From Treponema sp. (GTDB lineage: Bacteria; Spirochaetota; Spirochaetia; Treponematales; Treponemataceae): a DNA stretch of 64,000 nt. Below, one piece after another: positions 51,363 to 59,758 of this stretch. The DNA lies in NCBI RefSeq assembly GCF_024696245.1, contig NZ_JAILGZ010000153.1, positions 1-64,000 on the forward strand, in the 5' to 3' direction. Every line of letters starts with the position of its first letter. Within the stretch, counting starts at the first letter, position 1. Under the pieces are notes generated by a model. It made no database searches. It saw nothing but the letters and a program-made list of their open reading frames with translations, and had not been told where the DNA came from. The position numbers and the translations under genes are program-made.

Positions 51363-52672
51363 TAGCCCACACAATAAAAGGCAACTTCTGCATTGCGGAT
51401 TTCGCTTGAGTGGTTATCAGAAATTTTGAAGCTTGAAGTTGTTTTGTTGTAAATCTTTACAGTGCCGGAATAGCTACTTGTGGACGTATCAGAATCGCTA
51501 CCAAGCACTGCAGGGACGTAACTGTAAGTAATCGGATAGGTAATAGTGGCACCTGATGTCCAGCTACAGCTTTGTCTTATCCATTGTTCGATTTTGCCGT
51601 CCGCATAAACTGCATAACTTATTGCTTCGGAATTGTAGCTGATCAGAACAGGATTTCCCATGATAAGCCAGTATGAGCCCGTGTATATCAATTCTAAAGT
51701 TGTATAAGGCTGCCAGTACATTAAAACCCCGTTTACTTTCTTTGGTGCAATTGCAGAAATCTTGCCATTTTTAGCAGAATATATTTTCTTTGCTCCCGTT
51801 CCATTAACGTTGAGAGTCGGAGTATAGGAAGTGCTGGTTGAATTAGCATAAGCATAGCAGGCATGTGTAAAAGTAATCTTTACAACAGATCCGGGCATCA
51901 ATTTAAAGCCTGACTGTGCAGCCGTAAAGGCATAAGGATGTGTAACTGTTCCTGCAGATGTAATTGCAGTTGCAGTCATTGAATATCTTGTCCGTGCTGC
52001 AATCGTTACGGATGAAGAAAGAGTTATAGTCCTCTGTGATTCTCCGTTGCAGTATACGGTATATGTTCCTGCTGCAAGAGTTTTGGAAGAACTACTCGGG
52101 TTAAAAAAATATACAGTTCCAGAAGAAACCGGACTTGCATTTTTACTCATTAGATAAATGGAACTTCCTGAAGTTGTATTTGTATAATCTAAAATAAAAT
52201 AAATTGCATTTGCTTCCGTATCAAAATATGAAGAGCCTTGAGAATTGAGCGTTCCGTTAATATTTGCCGTAATAACTTTGTTCTGCAGTGCATTTGTTCG
52301 GGAAGAAGAAAGTGTTGAATCCTTAGCATTATCCACGAACCATTCTGTACCGTCATAGATTAAGGTAACGAATTCTCCTGCAAGCCATGCCCCGGAACCG
52401 ACAGCCGTTGTTCCATACTCTCTAATGTACACTCCGCTTGAAACTGTAGTTCCGTCTGATGTCTGTAAAGTAACAGTCGGAGAAGATGCAGTGTTTTCAT
52501 ACGTAAACTTTACCCGCATTGTAAAGCCTGCGGTAAGCGTTACATGGGAGCAGTTAAGAATGACGACTTTTTCAGCAGTTGCAGATGCGGTTGCACATGT
52601 ACCGTAGCAGTCGGCTCTCATTCTGTTTGAATACTCAGCAAGAATGCTTTTTAATCCTGTATATGTTTCCAT
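51359..52672 (-). CDS. Phage tail fibre protein with exchangeable gp53-like tip
   Basis: A 437-residue tail fibre. The N-terminal part (METYTGLKSILAEYSNRMRA; VILNCSHVTLTAGFTMRVKF) is a typical repetitive beta-rich fibre shaft, followed by Ser/Thr-rich repeats. The last 80 residues, from DGKIEQWIRQSC to FYCVGY, form the receptor-binding tip. The first base of the tip codon GAC is 51601 on the plus strand. AGGAG lies 6 bases before the ATG. This tip is one of five versions in the locus. Since the tip decides which surface the phage binds, switching it should change host range. Confidence 0.9.
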   Translation of the reverse strand: METYTGLKSILAEYSNRMRADCYGTCATASATAEKVVILNCSHVTLTAGFTMRVKFTYENTASSPTVTLQTSDGTTVSSGVYIREYGTTAVGSGAWLAGEFVTLIYDGTEWFVDNAKDSTLSSSRTNALQNKVITANINGTLNSQGSSYFDTEANAIYFILDYTNTTSGSSIYLMSKNASPVSSGTVYFFNPSSSSKTLAAGTYTVYCNGESQRTITLSSSVTIAARTRYSMTATAITSAGTVTHPYAFTAAQSGFKLMPGSVVKITFTHACYAYANSTSTSYTPTLNVNGTGAKKIYSAKNGKISAIAPKKVNGVLMYWQPYTTLELIYTGSYWLIMGNPVLISYNSEAISYAVYADGKIEQWIRQSCSWTSGATITYPITYSYVPAVLGSDSDTSTSSYSGTVKIYNKTTSSFKISDNHSSEIRNAEVAFYCVGY

Positions 52673-52681
52673 TAAAATCTC

Positions 52682-53032
52682 CTAGAATATTTCTTCAAAA
52701 TCTGAATCAGTAAGAACCAGAGATCCCGGCAAGTCCTGCTGCATCTGTTCCAGGGCTTCATTCATATCATTGCGGATTCCTGTTACAGCTGTTTCTATCT
52801 GAGTATCTACATCATCCTGAAAATCAGACATGCTTTGTGAAACTTCAGACCGGATGTCAGAACCGACAGAATCAGATATGACACTGATGAGACTTGAGAT
52901 TTTTAATTTATAATCACAGTTGAGATTCCCGATATCGTGCTGGATCAGAAGAATATCATCATCCTGAATATTCGCTGCAGTAAGTTCCGGATTACCGTCA
53001 ATCCTTAAAAGAGTTATTGTCTTTGAATCCAT
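52682..53032 (-). CDS. Phage fibre-associated protein
   Basis: A 116-residue acidic protein. The first half is beta-like (SKTITLLRIDGNPELTAANI; DDILLIQHDIGNLNCDYKLK), the second a helix rich in Asp, Glu and Gln (SMSDFQDDVDTQIETAVTGI; DMNEALEQMQQDLPG). It lies 9 bases upstream of the fibre gene. It could be a connector between fibre and baseplate or a fibre chaperone. I recognise no named family. Confidence 0.6.
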   Translation of the reverse strand: MDSKTITLLRIDGNPELTAANIQDDDILLIQHDIGNLNCDYKLKISSLISVISDSVGSDIRSEVSQSMSDFQDDVDTQIETAVTGIRNDMNEALEQMQQDLPGSLVLTDSDFEEIF

Positions 53033-53086
53033 ACCTCTACAGTCATGACTGTAACATTTATGACAATAACTACCGATAAAATAATC

Positions 53087-53434
53087 ATGAAAACTACATT
53101 CGGTATAATGAACAGGATTCTGAAAGGAATTGATTCTCAGATGGATTCAGATTTTTTTGATGCATCCGTTTTAACAGCTGAAAAATATGGAATTACAAAA
53201 AACAGGTTTGCCAGAATTCTTAAAATGCTATCTGATGCACGTTACATTGAAGGTGTAGAAGTCATAGATGAAGGGGAACCGGATGAATTTGATGAAACAC
53301 CGTATACCCGTTTTAAAATCATCATCGGAGAAGTTTTCCTTACATTCAAGGGAATGGAATTTCTTGCACAGAATACTGTTACTGCACAGACATTTTCAAT
53401 GCTGAAGAAAATACGCGAAATTGCTCCGTTATAA
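53087..53434 (+). CDS. YjcQ-like phage protein
   Basis: A 115-residue protein with a winged-helix look: GIMNRILKGIDSQMDSDFFD, LTAEKYGITKNRFARILKML, then GEVFLTFKGMEFLAQNT. This matches the YjcQ family of small phage proteins, whose role is unknown. I chose the ATG at 53087; in-frame ATGs at 53045 and 53060 are possible but none has a clear ribosome site. It is on the plus strand inside the minus-strand tail operon, so it has separate expression. Confidence 0.65.
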   Translation: MKTTFGIMNRILKGIDSQMDSDFFDASVLTAEKYGITKNRFARILKMLSDARYIEGVEVIDEGEPDEFDETPYTRFKIIIGEVFLTFKGMEFLAQNTVTAQTFSMLKKIREIAPL

Positions 53435-53466
53435 AAAACACCCGTCATTTCTGACGGGCAAGGATA

Positions 53467-53670
53467 TTAAAGTTTTTTAACACCTTCTAAAAATAAATCA
53501 GTTAAACTTAACCCTAGTTCTTCTGCCTTTCCTTTCAGGAACGCAAGTTCCGCTTCCGTTACACGGATGCCGATGTTACGGGAGCGTTTTTCTGCTTCCG
53601 GCTTAAAGTTTCTTGCTCCTCCCCAGTTGGAAGAATAAGACTTTCCTTCTTCTTTTTTTGCTCCAGGCAT
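53467..53670 (-). CDS. Small RHH-like protein
   Basis: A 67-residue protein beginning MPGAKKEEGKSYSSNWGGAR, chosen for the strong ribosome site AAGGAGGT before it. The C-terminal part (NIGIRVTEAELAFLKGKAEE, LGLSLTDLFLEGVKKL) has the strand-helix-helix look of ribbon-helix-helix or mobilisation-type DNA-binding proteins. It is directly downstream of the tiny membrane ORF 53672-53749 (1-base gap). It may be the regulator or antitoxin of that cassette; this is inference. Confidence 0.6.
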   Translation of the reverse strand: MPGAKKEEGKSYSSNWGGARNFKPEAEKRSRNIGIRVTEAELAFLKGKAEELGLSLTDLFLEGVKKL

Positions 53671-53671
53671 T

Positions 53672-53749
53672 TTAGAAACCTCCTTGAATAACAAAAAATG
53701 CTCCCAGAATAACAATAAATGCTGCAAGATAAAAAAAAGTTCTTTTCAT
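53672..53749 (-). CDS. Tiny membrane protein (25 residues)
   Basis: The peptide is MKRTFFYLAAFIVILGAF followed by FVIQGGF: two basic residues and one membrane helix. AAGGAGA lies 8 bases before the ATG. It is too short for most gene finders. Its size, charge and start resemble membrane-depolarising toxins of type I systems, but no antisense RNA has been identified. It is followed immediately by the RHH-like gene. Confidence 0.6.
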   Translation of the reverse strand: MKRTFFYLAAFIVILGAFFVIQGGF

Positions 53750-53785
53750 TTGCGTTTCTCCTTGAAATGATTTAGAATAACGCAA

Positions 53786-53802
53786 GGCTCTCTTTGAGAG
53801 CC
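53786..53802. terminator. Hairpin between the two tiny ORFs
   Basis: GGCTCTC and GAGAGCC form a perfect 7-bp stem with a TTT (or AAA) loop, 13 bases after the stop of the first tiny ORF. There is no T-run, so termination is likely weak. Confidence 0.5.
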
Positions 53803-53814
53803 CTGCGGATTGGA

Positions 53815-53913
53815 TTATCTAAGTATTACACTTAGAAGCGTTGCAACAGCAGTTATCAGAGTGGCTACTGCAACAATCCAATCTGTTATTTTTGGATTTT
53901 CCGTTTTAATCAC
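53815..53913 (-). CDS. Tiny hydrophobic ORF with uncertain start (up to 32 residues)
   Basis: The peptide ends in PKITDWIVAVATLITAVATL followed by LSVILR, a single membrane helix. A perfect Shine-Dalgarno (AAGGAGGTG) lies in front, but the codon at ideal distance is ACG; GTG overlaps the Shine-Dalgarno itself, so the start may be unusual. A consensus promoter (53943-53971) drives it. Shape and expression signals resemble small holin-like toxins. Confidence 0.4.
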   Translation of the reverse strand: MIKTENPKITDWIVAVATLITAVATLLSVILR

Positions 53914-53942
53914 CTCCTTGCATTTCTGCTCTTGATGATTAA

Positions 53943-53971
53943 AATATAATGCATTTATCTTGAAGTGTCAA
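53943..53971 (-). promoter_or_regulatory. Near-consensus promoter for the tiny ORFs
   Basis: On the minus strand TTGACA and TATATT with a 17-base spacer, 30 bases before the ORF at 53913. It is the closest to consensus in the window. Confidence 0.85.
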
Positions 53972-54035
53972 GTATTTACAAGAAATATTTTTAACATTGA
54001 AATTCGCCGTAATTAAGGCTAAGAGTACATAAAAC

Positions 54036-54063
54036 TTGATTTTTTTTTAATTCGACTTAAAAT
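54036..54063 (+). promoter_or_regulatory. Promoter of the prophage lipoprotein, leaderless type
   Basis: TTGATT and TAAAAT with a 16-base spacer; the -10 box ends 6 bases before the ATG. Confidence 0.5.
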
Positions 54064-54069
54064 AATTAT

Positions 54070-54573
54070 ATGAATAAAGTGATTCTGATAATCCTTACAA
54101 TTTTTTTTGTCTCATGCACAAACGATATAAAAAGTTATGAACCGAAAGTTGAAACAAACAGTGCTGTTGTGAATAATTTGCAAATATCTCAGCAGGCATA
54201 TGATTACGTTTCATTTGTGCAAACTGAAAAGATTGAAAATATTTTTACGGATTACACAGCAGAATGCACTCTTGCTTCTGAGAATTCTTATTTTGTAATA
54301 AATATTGATAATGTAGAAAATAAAAAATATGATTTCCTTGATTTGAATTTCTTTTTCCAAATAGTTGAAGGAGAAGCATATTTTTCAGTTTATTACATAG
54401 ATGATGAGGATGAAAAAACTTATATTCAAAACGGAATATGGCTTGAAGGAACTTCACGCAAAGTAGAGGGCATAACATTTGAAAACTCGTTCAAAACAAT
54501 TGTATTAAAACTTGTTCCTGTAAGTTCCAAATACAATCCGCATCTAAAAATCCAATTCTATTCAAATAATTAA
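54070..54573 (+). CDS. Prophage-encoded lipoprotein
   Basis: A 167-residue lipoprotein; the signal peptide ends in FFVSC, giving a lipid-anchored Cys17. The mature part is acidic, with alternating strands (SYFVINIDNVENKKYDFLDL; EAYFSVYYIDDEDEKTYIQN). It is on the plus strand in the middle of the minus-strand tail operon and convergent with the J-like gene, overlapping it by 12 bases. Such extra genes are often expressed in the lysogen and may block superinfection or alter the surface. AT content looks higher than in the neighbouring tail genes. Confidence 0.7.
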   Translation: MNKVILIILTIFFVSCTNDIKSYEPKVETNSAVVNNLQISQQAYDYVSFVQTEKIENIFTDYTAECTLASENSYFVINIDNVENKKYDFLDLNFFFQIVEGEAYFSVYYIDDEDEKTYIQNGIWLEGTSRKVEGITFENSFKTIVLKLVPVSSKYNPHLKIQFYSNN

Positions 54574-57500
54574 ATCATAATATAAGACTTTCAAGTTATC
54601 TGTAAAATATACATGAGAACCTGAGAATAAATCATATTCATCTAATTGGTTAAGCGTTGATAAATCTGAGTCTTGTATATAAATACGAGCAAGCCGAAGT
54701 TCAGAAGAAGCTTCCCCTGATGTGTAAGTTGCAGCGGTCCCGGTTCCACCTGTTTTTTTTGCAATTTCAATTCCAAAACATCCAAACTTTCCCTGCCCAA
54801 GATATATAAAATATTGTGGTTCAATCGAAATTTTTTGAGATTCAGTTTGAATCGACAAAACCCCATTCAAATAAACTTTATATCCACTAACTAAATATGG
54901 CCAGTTTCCTATGATTGAGGCTATCTTCGATATTAAAGAATCAGAATTCGCCCCTGTAATTTTATTCAGAAAACCTATTCCTTGTGATAATTTTAAGGTT
55001 CCAGTTATTGCTCCTGTTATTTCAGCCTGTGTGAATTTACCGTTTTTAGATTCTATTGAATCAAAAAAACCTTGCGTTGCCTTTAGGCTTTCCACAAACG
55101 CACTCTTTGCCACGAGGCGGTCTATGAAGGCATCGCTGGCGACAAGTTTAGACAGATACGCTTCTGCTACTACGTTGTTATCAGCAAGCTTAGCAGTTTC
55201 TGTTTCCATAACGTCCATGATGTCGTTCATGGCTGTCATGTTGTGAGAAACTGTACTGTCTTCGCTCCATAAATATTCAGAGAGAAGTCCATTGAACACA
55301 TAAACTCTGCTTTTTTTCAGTTCAGCACCTTCTACACAATTCGCTACAGCAGTCCATATATAAGGTGTTGAACCATCAACTGTAAAGTCAGTAGTTTCTC
55401 CGGTCCATGTAAAATAATCACCAGGAATAAAATTATTTGAATATAACCATGCTTCAGAATCTTCAGCTTTAAATACAATTCTGACTACATCATCCCCGTC
55501 TCTGTTTCCGTCCCATTCATTAAACGCACCGCGGTATCGTCCCCCCTTCACTCCCGTATACCCGAACGGCATGTTATAAGTTAAGAGCGTAGTTCCCAGT
55601 TCGTAAGTCTTGTAACCCTTTCCGTTTCCGTCTGTATATGCCACACCATTTTCATCAACCAGTTCCCCCACGGAAATAACTTCACGGTACTGCAGGGGAA
55701 TCTGAATCTGTCCGGAAGTGATTTCTCTTCCTGCCGGGACCGTTATCTTTATGGTGTGATAGTCAGTCGTATAAGACCAGCCTGCAGGAAGCGATGGAGT
55801 TCCAAAATTAAACTCCTGCTCTTCATCTGCAATAATCACATGGCACAGAATTTCAACAGTCTGAGCCTGAGTAGTTTTGTTTGAATCGTTTACGGCAAAA
55901 CCTGCACTTGTAACATCAGAATACACATACGCCGTAAAAGAATCCGTCTCTATTTCTTCTACAATTTCATCCTTTACATCTGCAGTGGCTTCACTGACTG
56001 CATTTGCAAGAACGTCATATGTAACAGTATCATCCGGAACCTCAGAAGGAACTGACGAAGGAACCTTGACGGCCGTAGTAAAGTGTCCCTCATATTCTGG
56101 AAAATCCGGAAGATCAGGTTCTGCAAAAATACTTTCATTGTAATCAACAAGAGTCAGAGTATACCCTCTGTTGTCAGCCGGTTCTATTGCCGTTACCGTC
56201 ATTGCAGAAGTAAGGGTCTGCAGGTCTGTTCCATAGCTTAAGATGTCTCCGGCATGTGGAAAGACAGTCTCTACAGAAGCATTTATTTTTGACGCTGATG
56301 TAAAGTAGACCATATCAGTCAGCCCGTCAGCTCCTTCAATCTCAAAAGAACGCTGGGTACAGTAAGAAGCTGATACGCACTGAACTATCATGAAGTATGT
56401 ACGGTCTGATTCAAGAGAGATTTTATCACACAGCTTAAGCCCCGTAATCCATGTAATTCCGTGTTCGTCAGTTTCAGTAATAAGCGAACGGACTTCACTG
56501 TTTCCAAGTCCGTTTTTAAGTGAAGGATGCTGCACTAAAACTTTATCAAGAGGAACAAAATAAACCCCTTCAGCACCGATTACAGCCTTTGCAGTCTTAG
56601 GTCTGAGACGTTCGCTTCTCATCATGCGCACAGCTGCACGTCTTGCCTGCTTAATATCCGTTATTCCTGTAAGGGGAAGGTCACGGAGAACAGAGTTAAG
56701 CGGTCTGTTATCCGGATCAATTGAAGTGTCATAAAGCTGGATGAATGAATTCTCGACATAACCGGCTGCTGCATCAACATACTTGACTTTAAGCCCGTCG
56801 GTTTTTCTGGCAAGAGTCTTTTCATACTTAAAGCTTATTAAGTTCTGTTCATTAAGAATAAACGAAGCGTTTTCTCGTACAGAATCAATTGCAACGGCAA
56901 TTTTTCCGTAGATGTTCTGGTACATTACGGCATTGCATGCAGAAAGAATATTTTCAAATAAATCACTTTTAGCAATACCGTCTGTAATGACGCGGTTATA
57001 TTCCAGGGCATTTTCTTCACAGTATTTATACAGATCTGCAAAACTGTCCAGGTCAATTTCTGATACGTCAATCTGTGAAGGTGTATGTTTTGAAGAAGTG
57101 AGAATTTCAAGAAGCCAGGAAGCAGGATTTGCAGTTGACTCCCTTTCAAAATCCGTTTCAGCTTCATTCATTTTCCATTCTTCATTCTCAGAGTCATACA
57201 CCGGCGCAATACCGCTTGTTTCAATGCTGATCTTACCGAGTTTATCTTCATTTGAAGTTGTGCTTTCAATTCTTAAACCGATAATCGTAGAAAGGGCTGC
57301 TTCTCTTGATCCGATGATTTTTTCTGCTACCCATGAACCTGATTCAAGGCTTCTGTTTTCATCCGCAACAGTTGACTGAATCCACTGGACGTAACAGTCT
57401 GATACATCGCTTCCGGATGCAAGCTTTCTTGTAGAAGAAGAGAGTTTAATGGTTACAGGACAGGCATACTTTTTCTGCCATATCACAGAGCCGTCATCAT

Positions 57501-58902
57501 CTTCAGCCTGTTCATAGATAGAACTGAAAGGAATGTCTGCATGAGCATTAAAGCGGAGCTGACGTGAAAGTTTGAATGTAAAGGTATTTGACGCCGTAAC
57601 GTCTTCTGTTGCAGGAGTTTTCAAAACCGTTACAGTATGAGTTATCACAACAGCATATACCCCTGTGCCTTTACTTGTTTTTCGGGATACGGACACATTC
57701 CAGTCAGAAGTTTCTATCCCGCTTTCCGGAATTGTATCTCCTGAGAAACTATAATTGGACATGTCTTCTGTCTGTGCCGGAAAATCTTCAAGAGTTGAAT
57801 ATTTTGCAAGAAGAAGTTTTTTTCCATAATCAAACGAGCCTACAACGGCAGCCCCCGTTACTTTTGTTTCAAAATAAAGGGTTCTTTTCAGTGTAGTATA
57901 CGTTGCATCTACGCTCTTTACCTGATCAAAGGTAAATGTGTGCCATACAGCATTTTCAGGATCAAGAGCATAATTTTCACTCCACTGAGGGACAACTTCT
58001 ACAGAACGCTCTGCAAGGCTGCCGCTGGAAGTATACTGCTTTAATCCGTTGAACAGAATACAGACGTCAGCAGCCATTGCGTTTTCGTCAAGCGTATAGT
58101 AAAGATCCTCATAATCATCATCTTCTCCACCGTCATCAGCAGAAGAAGCCGGATGTTTTTTCAGCTGATCAGAAACCTGCTGTTCAACAATTTTTTTATT
58201 GAATGCCTCTGTTGTAAACGCATTTCCGTCCTGGGCAATTTCTATAACGGAATCAGCCGATGCAAACTGTGAATCTGCAGCAAAAGAATAGAGCCCTTCC
58301 TGCGGCTCAGCATCTGAGAATGATTTCAGCAGGACGTCATCAGAATACATTTTTCTTAAGATCTGATGATTAAATCCTCCTTCAAGAACAACGTTGTAGA
58401 ACTGTCTTTTTCCATAAGCTCCTGAAATTGTTGAATATCCTTTATAGGAATTTCCGCCTCCGTTGAGGACATAAGGCGTAAACAGATGGGTTCCGATAAT
58501 GTAAGGCTGGGTCTTACCCGTTGCAATTGAATTGGATGCACCTTTCAGATACGGAATGTTAGTAACGCCGTCATTCGTCTGTTTCTTAAGCTTTTCTATT
58601 TCTGCAGCGGCTTTCTGTGCAGCCTTATTGGCTTTATACAGGGCAACACCTGCAGCAATTCCTGCTCCGATCGCAAGGATGCCGACGGCAATTGCCGCAC
58701 CTGTAAGATGAGGAACGGAACGTATTACGACTACATCCTTTTCCTTAATCCTGTAATCCGGACCTGCTTCATGACCGTTGACGAATATCTTATGATTTTC
58801 CCATTTAATGTCTTCAAAACATTCCTTTATCCTTTTGCCGGCAGGAACTACAACCTTTACAAAACTGTCTGAAAAATCTCTGTATCTTAATACTTCTGCC
58901 AT
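54562..58902 (-). CDS. Phage tail tip / host-specificity (J-like) protein
   Basis: A 1446-residue protein. Near the N-terminus a small ubiquitin-like part (VKVVVPAGKRIKECFEDIKW) is followed by a membrane-like stretch (AIAVGILAIGAGIAAGVALY) and the body of a lambda J-type or gp27/Dit-Tal assembly, with tail-hub segments (NVVLEGGFNHQILRKMYSDD; LPLTGITDIKQARRAAVRMM). The last 250 residues hold a helical shaft and a beta-rich tip. It caps the tail and contacts the host, and precedes the fibre genes in transcription order. Confidence 0.85.
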   Translation of the reverse strand: MAEVLRYRDFSDSFVKVVVPAGKRIKECFEDIKWENHKIFVNGHEAGPDYRIKEKDVVVIRSVPHLTGAAIAVGILAIGAGIAAGVALYKANKAAQKAAAEIEKLKKQTNDGVTNIPYLKGASNSIATGKTQPYIIGTHLFTPYVLNGGGNSYKGYSTISGAYGKRQFYNVVLEGGFNHQILRKMYSDDVLLKSFSDAEPQEGLYSFAADSQFASADSVIEIAQDGNAFTTEAFNKKIVEQQVSDQLKKHPASSADDGGEDDDYEDLYYTLDENAMAADVCILFNGLKQYTSSGSLAERSVEVVPQWSENYALDPENAVWHTFTFDQVKSVDATYTTLKRTLYFETKVTGAAVVGSFDYGKKLLLAKYSTLEDFPAQTEDMSNYSFSGDTIPESGIETSDWNVSVSRKTSKGTGVYAVVITHTVTVLKTPATEDVTASNTFTFKLSRQLRFNAHADIPFSSIYEQAEDDDGSVIWQKKYACPVTIKLSSSTRKLASGSDVSDCYVQWIQSTVADENRSLESGSWVAEKIIGSREAALSTIIGLRIESTTSNEDKLGKISIETSGIAPVYDSENEEWKMNEAETDFERESTANPASWLLEILTSSKHTPSQIDVSEIDLDSFADLYKYCEENALEYNRVITDGIAKSDLFENILSACNAVMYQNIYGKIAVAIDSVRENASFILNEQNLISFKYEKTLARKTDGLKVKYVDAAAGYVENSFIQLYDTSIDPDNRPLNSVLRDLPLTGITDIKQARRAAVRMMRSERLRPKTAKAVIGAEGVYFVPLDKVLVQHPSLKNGLGNSEVRSLITETDEHGITWITGLKLCDKISLESDRTYFMIVQCVSASYCTQRSFEIEGADGLTDMVYFTSASKINASVETVFPHAGDILSYGTDLQTLTSAMTVTAIEPADNRGYTLTLVDYNESIFAEPDLPDFPEYEGHFTTAVKVPSSVPSEVPDDTVTYDVLANAVSEATADVKDEIVEEIETDSFTAYVYSDVTSAGFAVNDSNKTTQAQTVEILCHVIIADEEQEFNFGTPSLPAGWSYTTDYHTIKITVPAGREITSGQIQIPLQYREVISVGELVDENGVAYTDGNGKGYKTYELGTTLLTYNMPFGYTGVKGGRYRGAFNEWDGNRDGDDVVRIVFKAEDSEAWLYSNNFIPGDYFTWTGETTDFTVDGSTPYIWTAVANCVEGAELKKSRVYVFNGLLSEYLWSEDSTVSHNMTAMNDIMDVMETETAKLADNNVVAEAYLSKLVASDAFIDRLVAKSAFVESLKATQGFFDSIESKNGKFTQAEITGAITGTLKLSQGIGFLNKITGANSDSLISKIASIIGNWPYLVSGYKVYLNGVLSIQTESQKISIEPQYFIYLGQGKFGCFGIEIAKKTGGTGTAATYTSGEASSELRLARIYIQDSDLSTLNQLDEYDLFSGSHVYFTDNLKVLYYDLII

Positions 58903-58903
58903 G

Positions 58904-59260
58904 TTACACCACCTTAAAATATTTTCTGTTTCTTAAAGCAAAAGTCGGGCTTATGCGCACCCCGCTGTCCGTCATGTGAATGCAGGTCCTTGAATCGAGA
59001 AGATATCCAATGTGAATTTCATTTTGATAGGTACACTGAACGATGTCACCGCCGACGGCTTCAGCTTCCGTAATCTGTTCAACATTAAGCTTTCCGGCCG
59101 TTTCTGCCAGAGTGTCAGAAACAACGTGAACTGCATTTATATCAATAAGGGGAGTTCCGGCTCTTCTGCACATTTCAAGCACAATCCCGTAACAGTCCAT
59201 TCCGTCTTTATCGCGTCCATTTAATTTAAAGGGAACAGTAAGAAGATCATCATATTTCAT
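58904..59260 (-). CDS. Phage NlpC/P60-type tail assembly protein
   Basis: About 118 residues. The catalytic-type Cys is in GRDKDGMDCYGIVLEMCRRA and the His in NEIHIGYLLDS, in the order of NlpC/P60 peptidases. In lambda-like phages the equivalent gene K lies before I and J, as here. I chose the ATG at 59260; an in-frame TTG at 59275 is also possible. It may cut peptidoglycan during DNA entry. Confidence 0.75.
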   Translation of the reverse strand: MKYDDLLTVPFKLNGRDKDGMDCYGIVLEMCRRAGTPLIDINAVHVVSDTLAETAGKLNVEQITEAEAVGGDIVQCTYQNEIHIGYLLDSRTCIHMTDSGVRISPTFALRNRKYFKVV

Positions 59261-59284
59261 ACTTCCTACAGTCAAAAAGAAGGT

Positions 59285-59758
59285 TCAGGAGTTGCCGCGG
59301 TTATTCTGGGCACTCCAGATAAGAGTCGGAAAAGTCATAGAAAGGCGTTCGTCTTTATCAAACGTAAAATCAAGCTGAGTGCGGGAAACTGAGACCTTCC
59401 CGTAAGAATGAGAAAAACTTCTTAATTCCGTTACTTCTCCATCTTCATCTATAACCCCTGTTACATCAAGGGTAAGGGCAGAACCGGCATCAATGAGTTC
59501 AAAAAGGTTTTCTTCATCTGCTGCAATACTCAGCGTTCCGCCGCCTGAAAATCCGTATTCAAAGACTCCTGACTTATACGTGAATGCCGATGCTTTATAT
59601 ACATGGCCGTCATAGCTGAGATCTTCCGTGTCATTGATAAGGTAAAGGCTTACTTCATGCTCAGAGCCGTCACTGAGATAAGTTCCGTAAATATGAATTA
59701 AATACGGAAGTGAATATTCCCCGTTCCGCCTGATAAGCTTCTCGAAACTTGAATTCAT
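59285..59758 (-). CDS. Phage minor tail protein (L-like)
   Basis: A 157-residue beta-rich protein (YLIHIYGTYLSDGSEHEVSL; KSGVFEYGFSGGGTLSIAAD) resembling DUF2163 or lambda L-type minor tail proteins by position and content. It overlaps the following M-like gene start by four bases and lies between tape measure and NlpC/P60 genes, as in lambda-like tails. Confidence 0.6.
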   Translation of the reverse strand: MNSSFEKLIRRNGEYSLPYLIHIYGTYLSDGSEHEVSLYLINDTEDLSYDGHVYKASAFTYKSGVFEYGFSGGGTLSIAADEENLFELIDAGSALTLDVTGVIDEDGEVTELRSFSHSYGKVSVSRTQLDFTFDKDERLSMTFPTLIWSAQNNRGNS

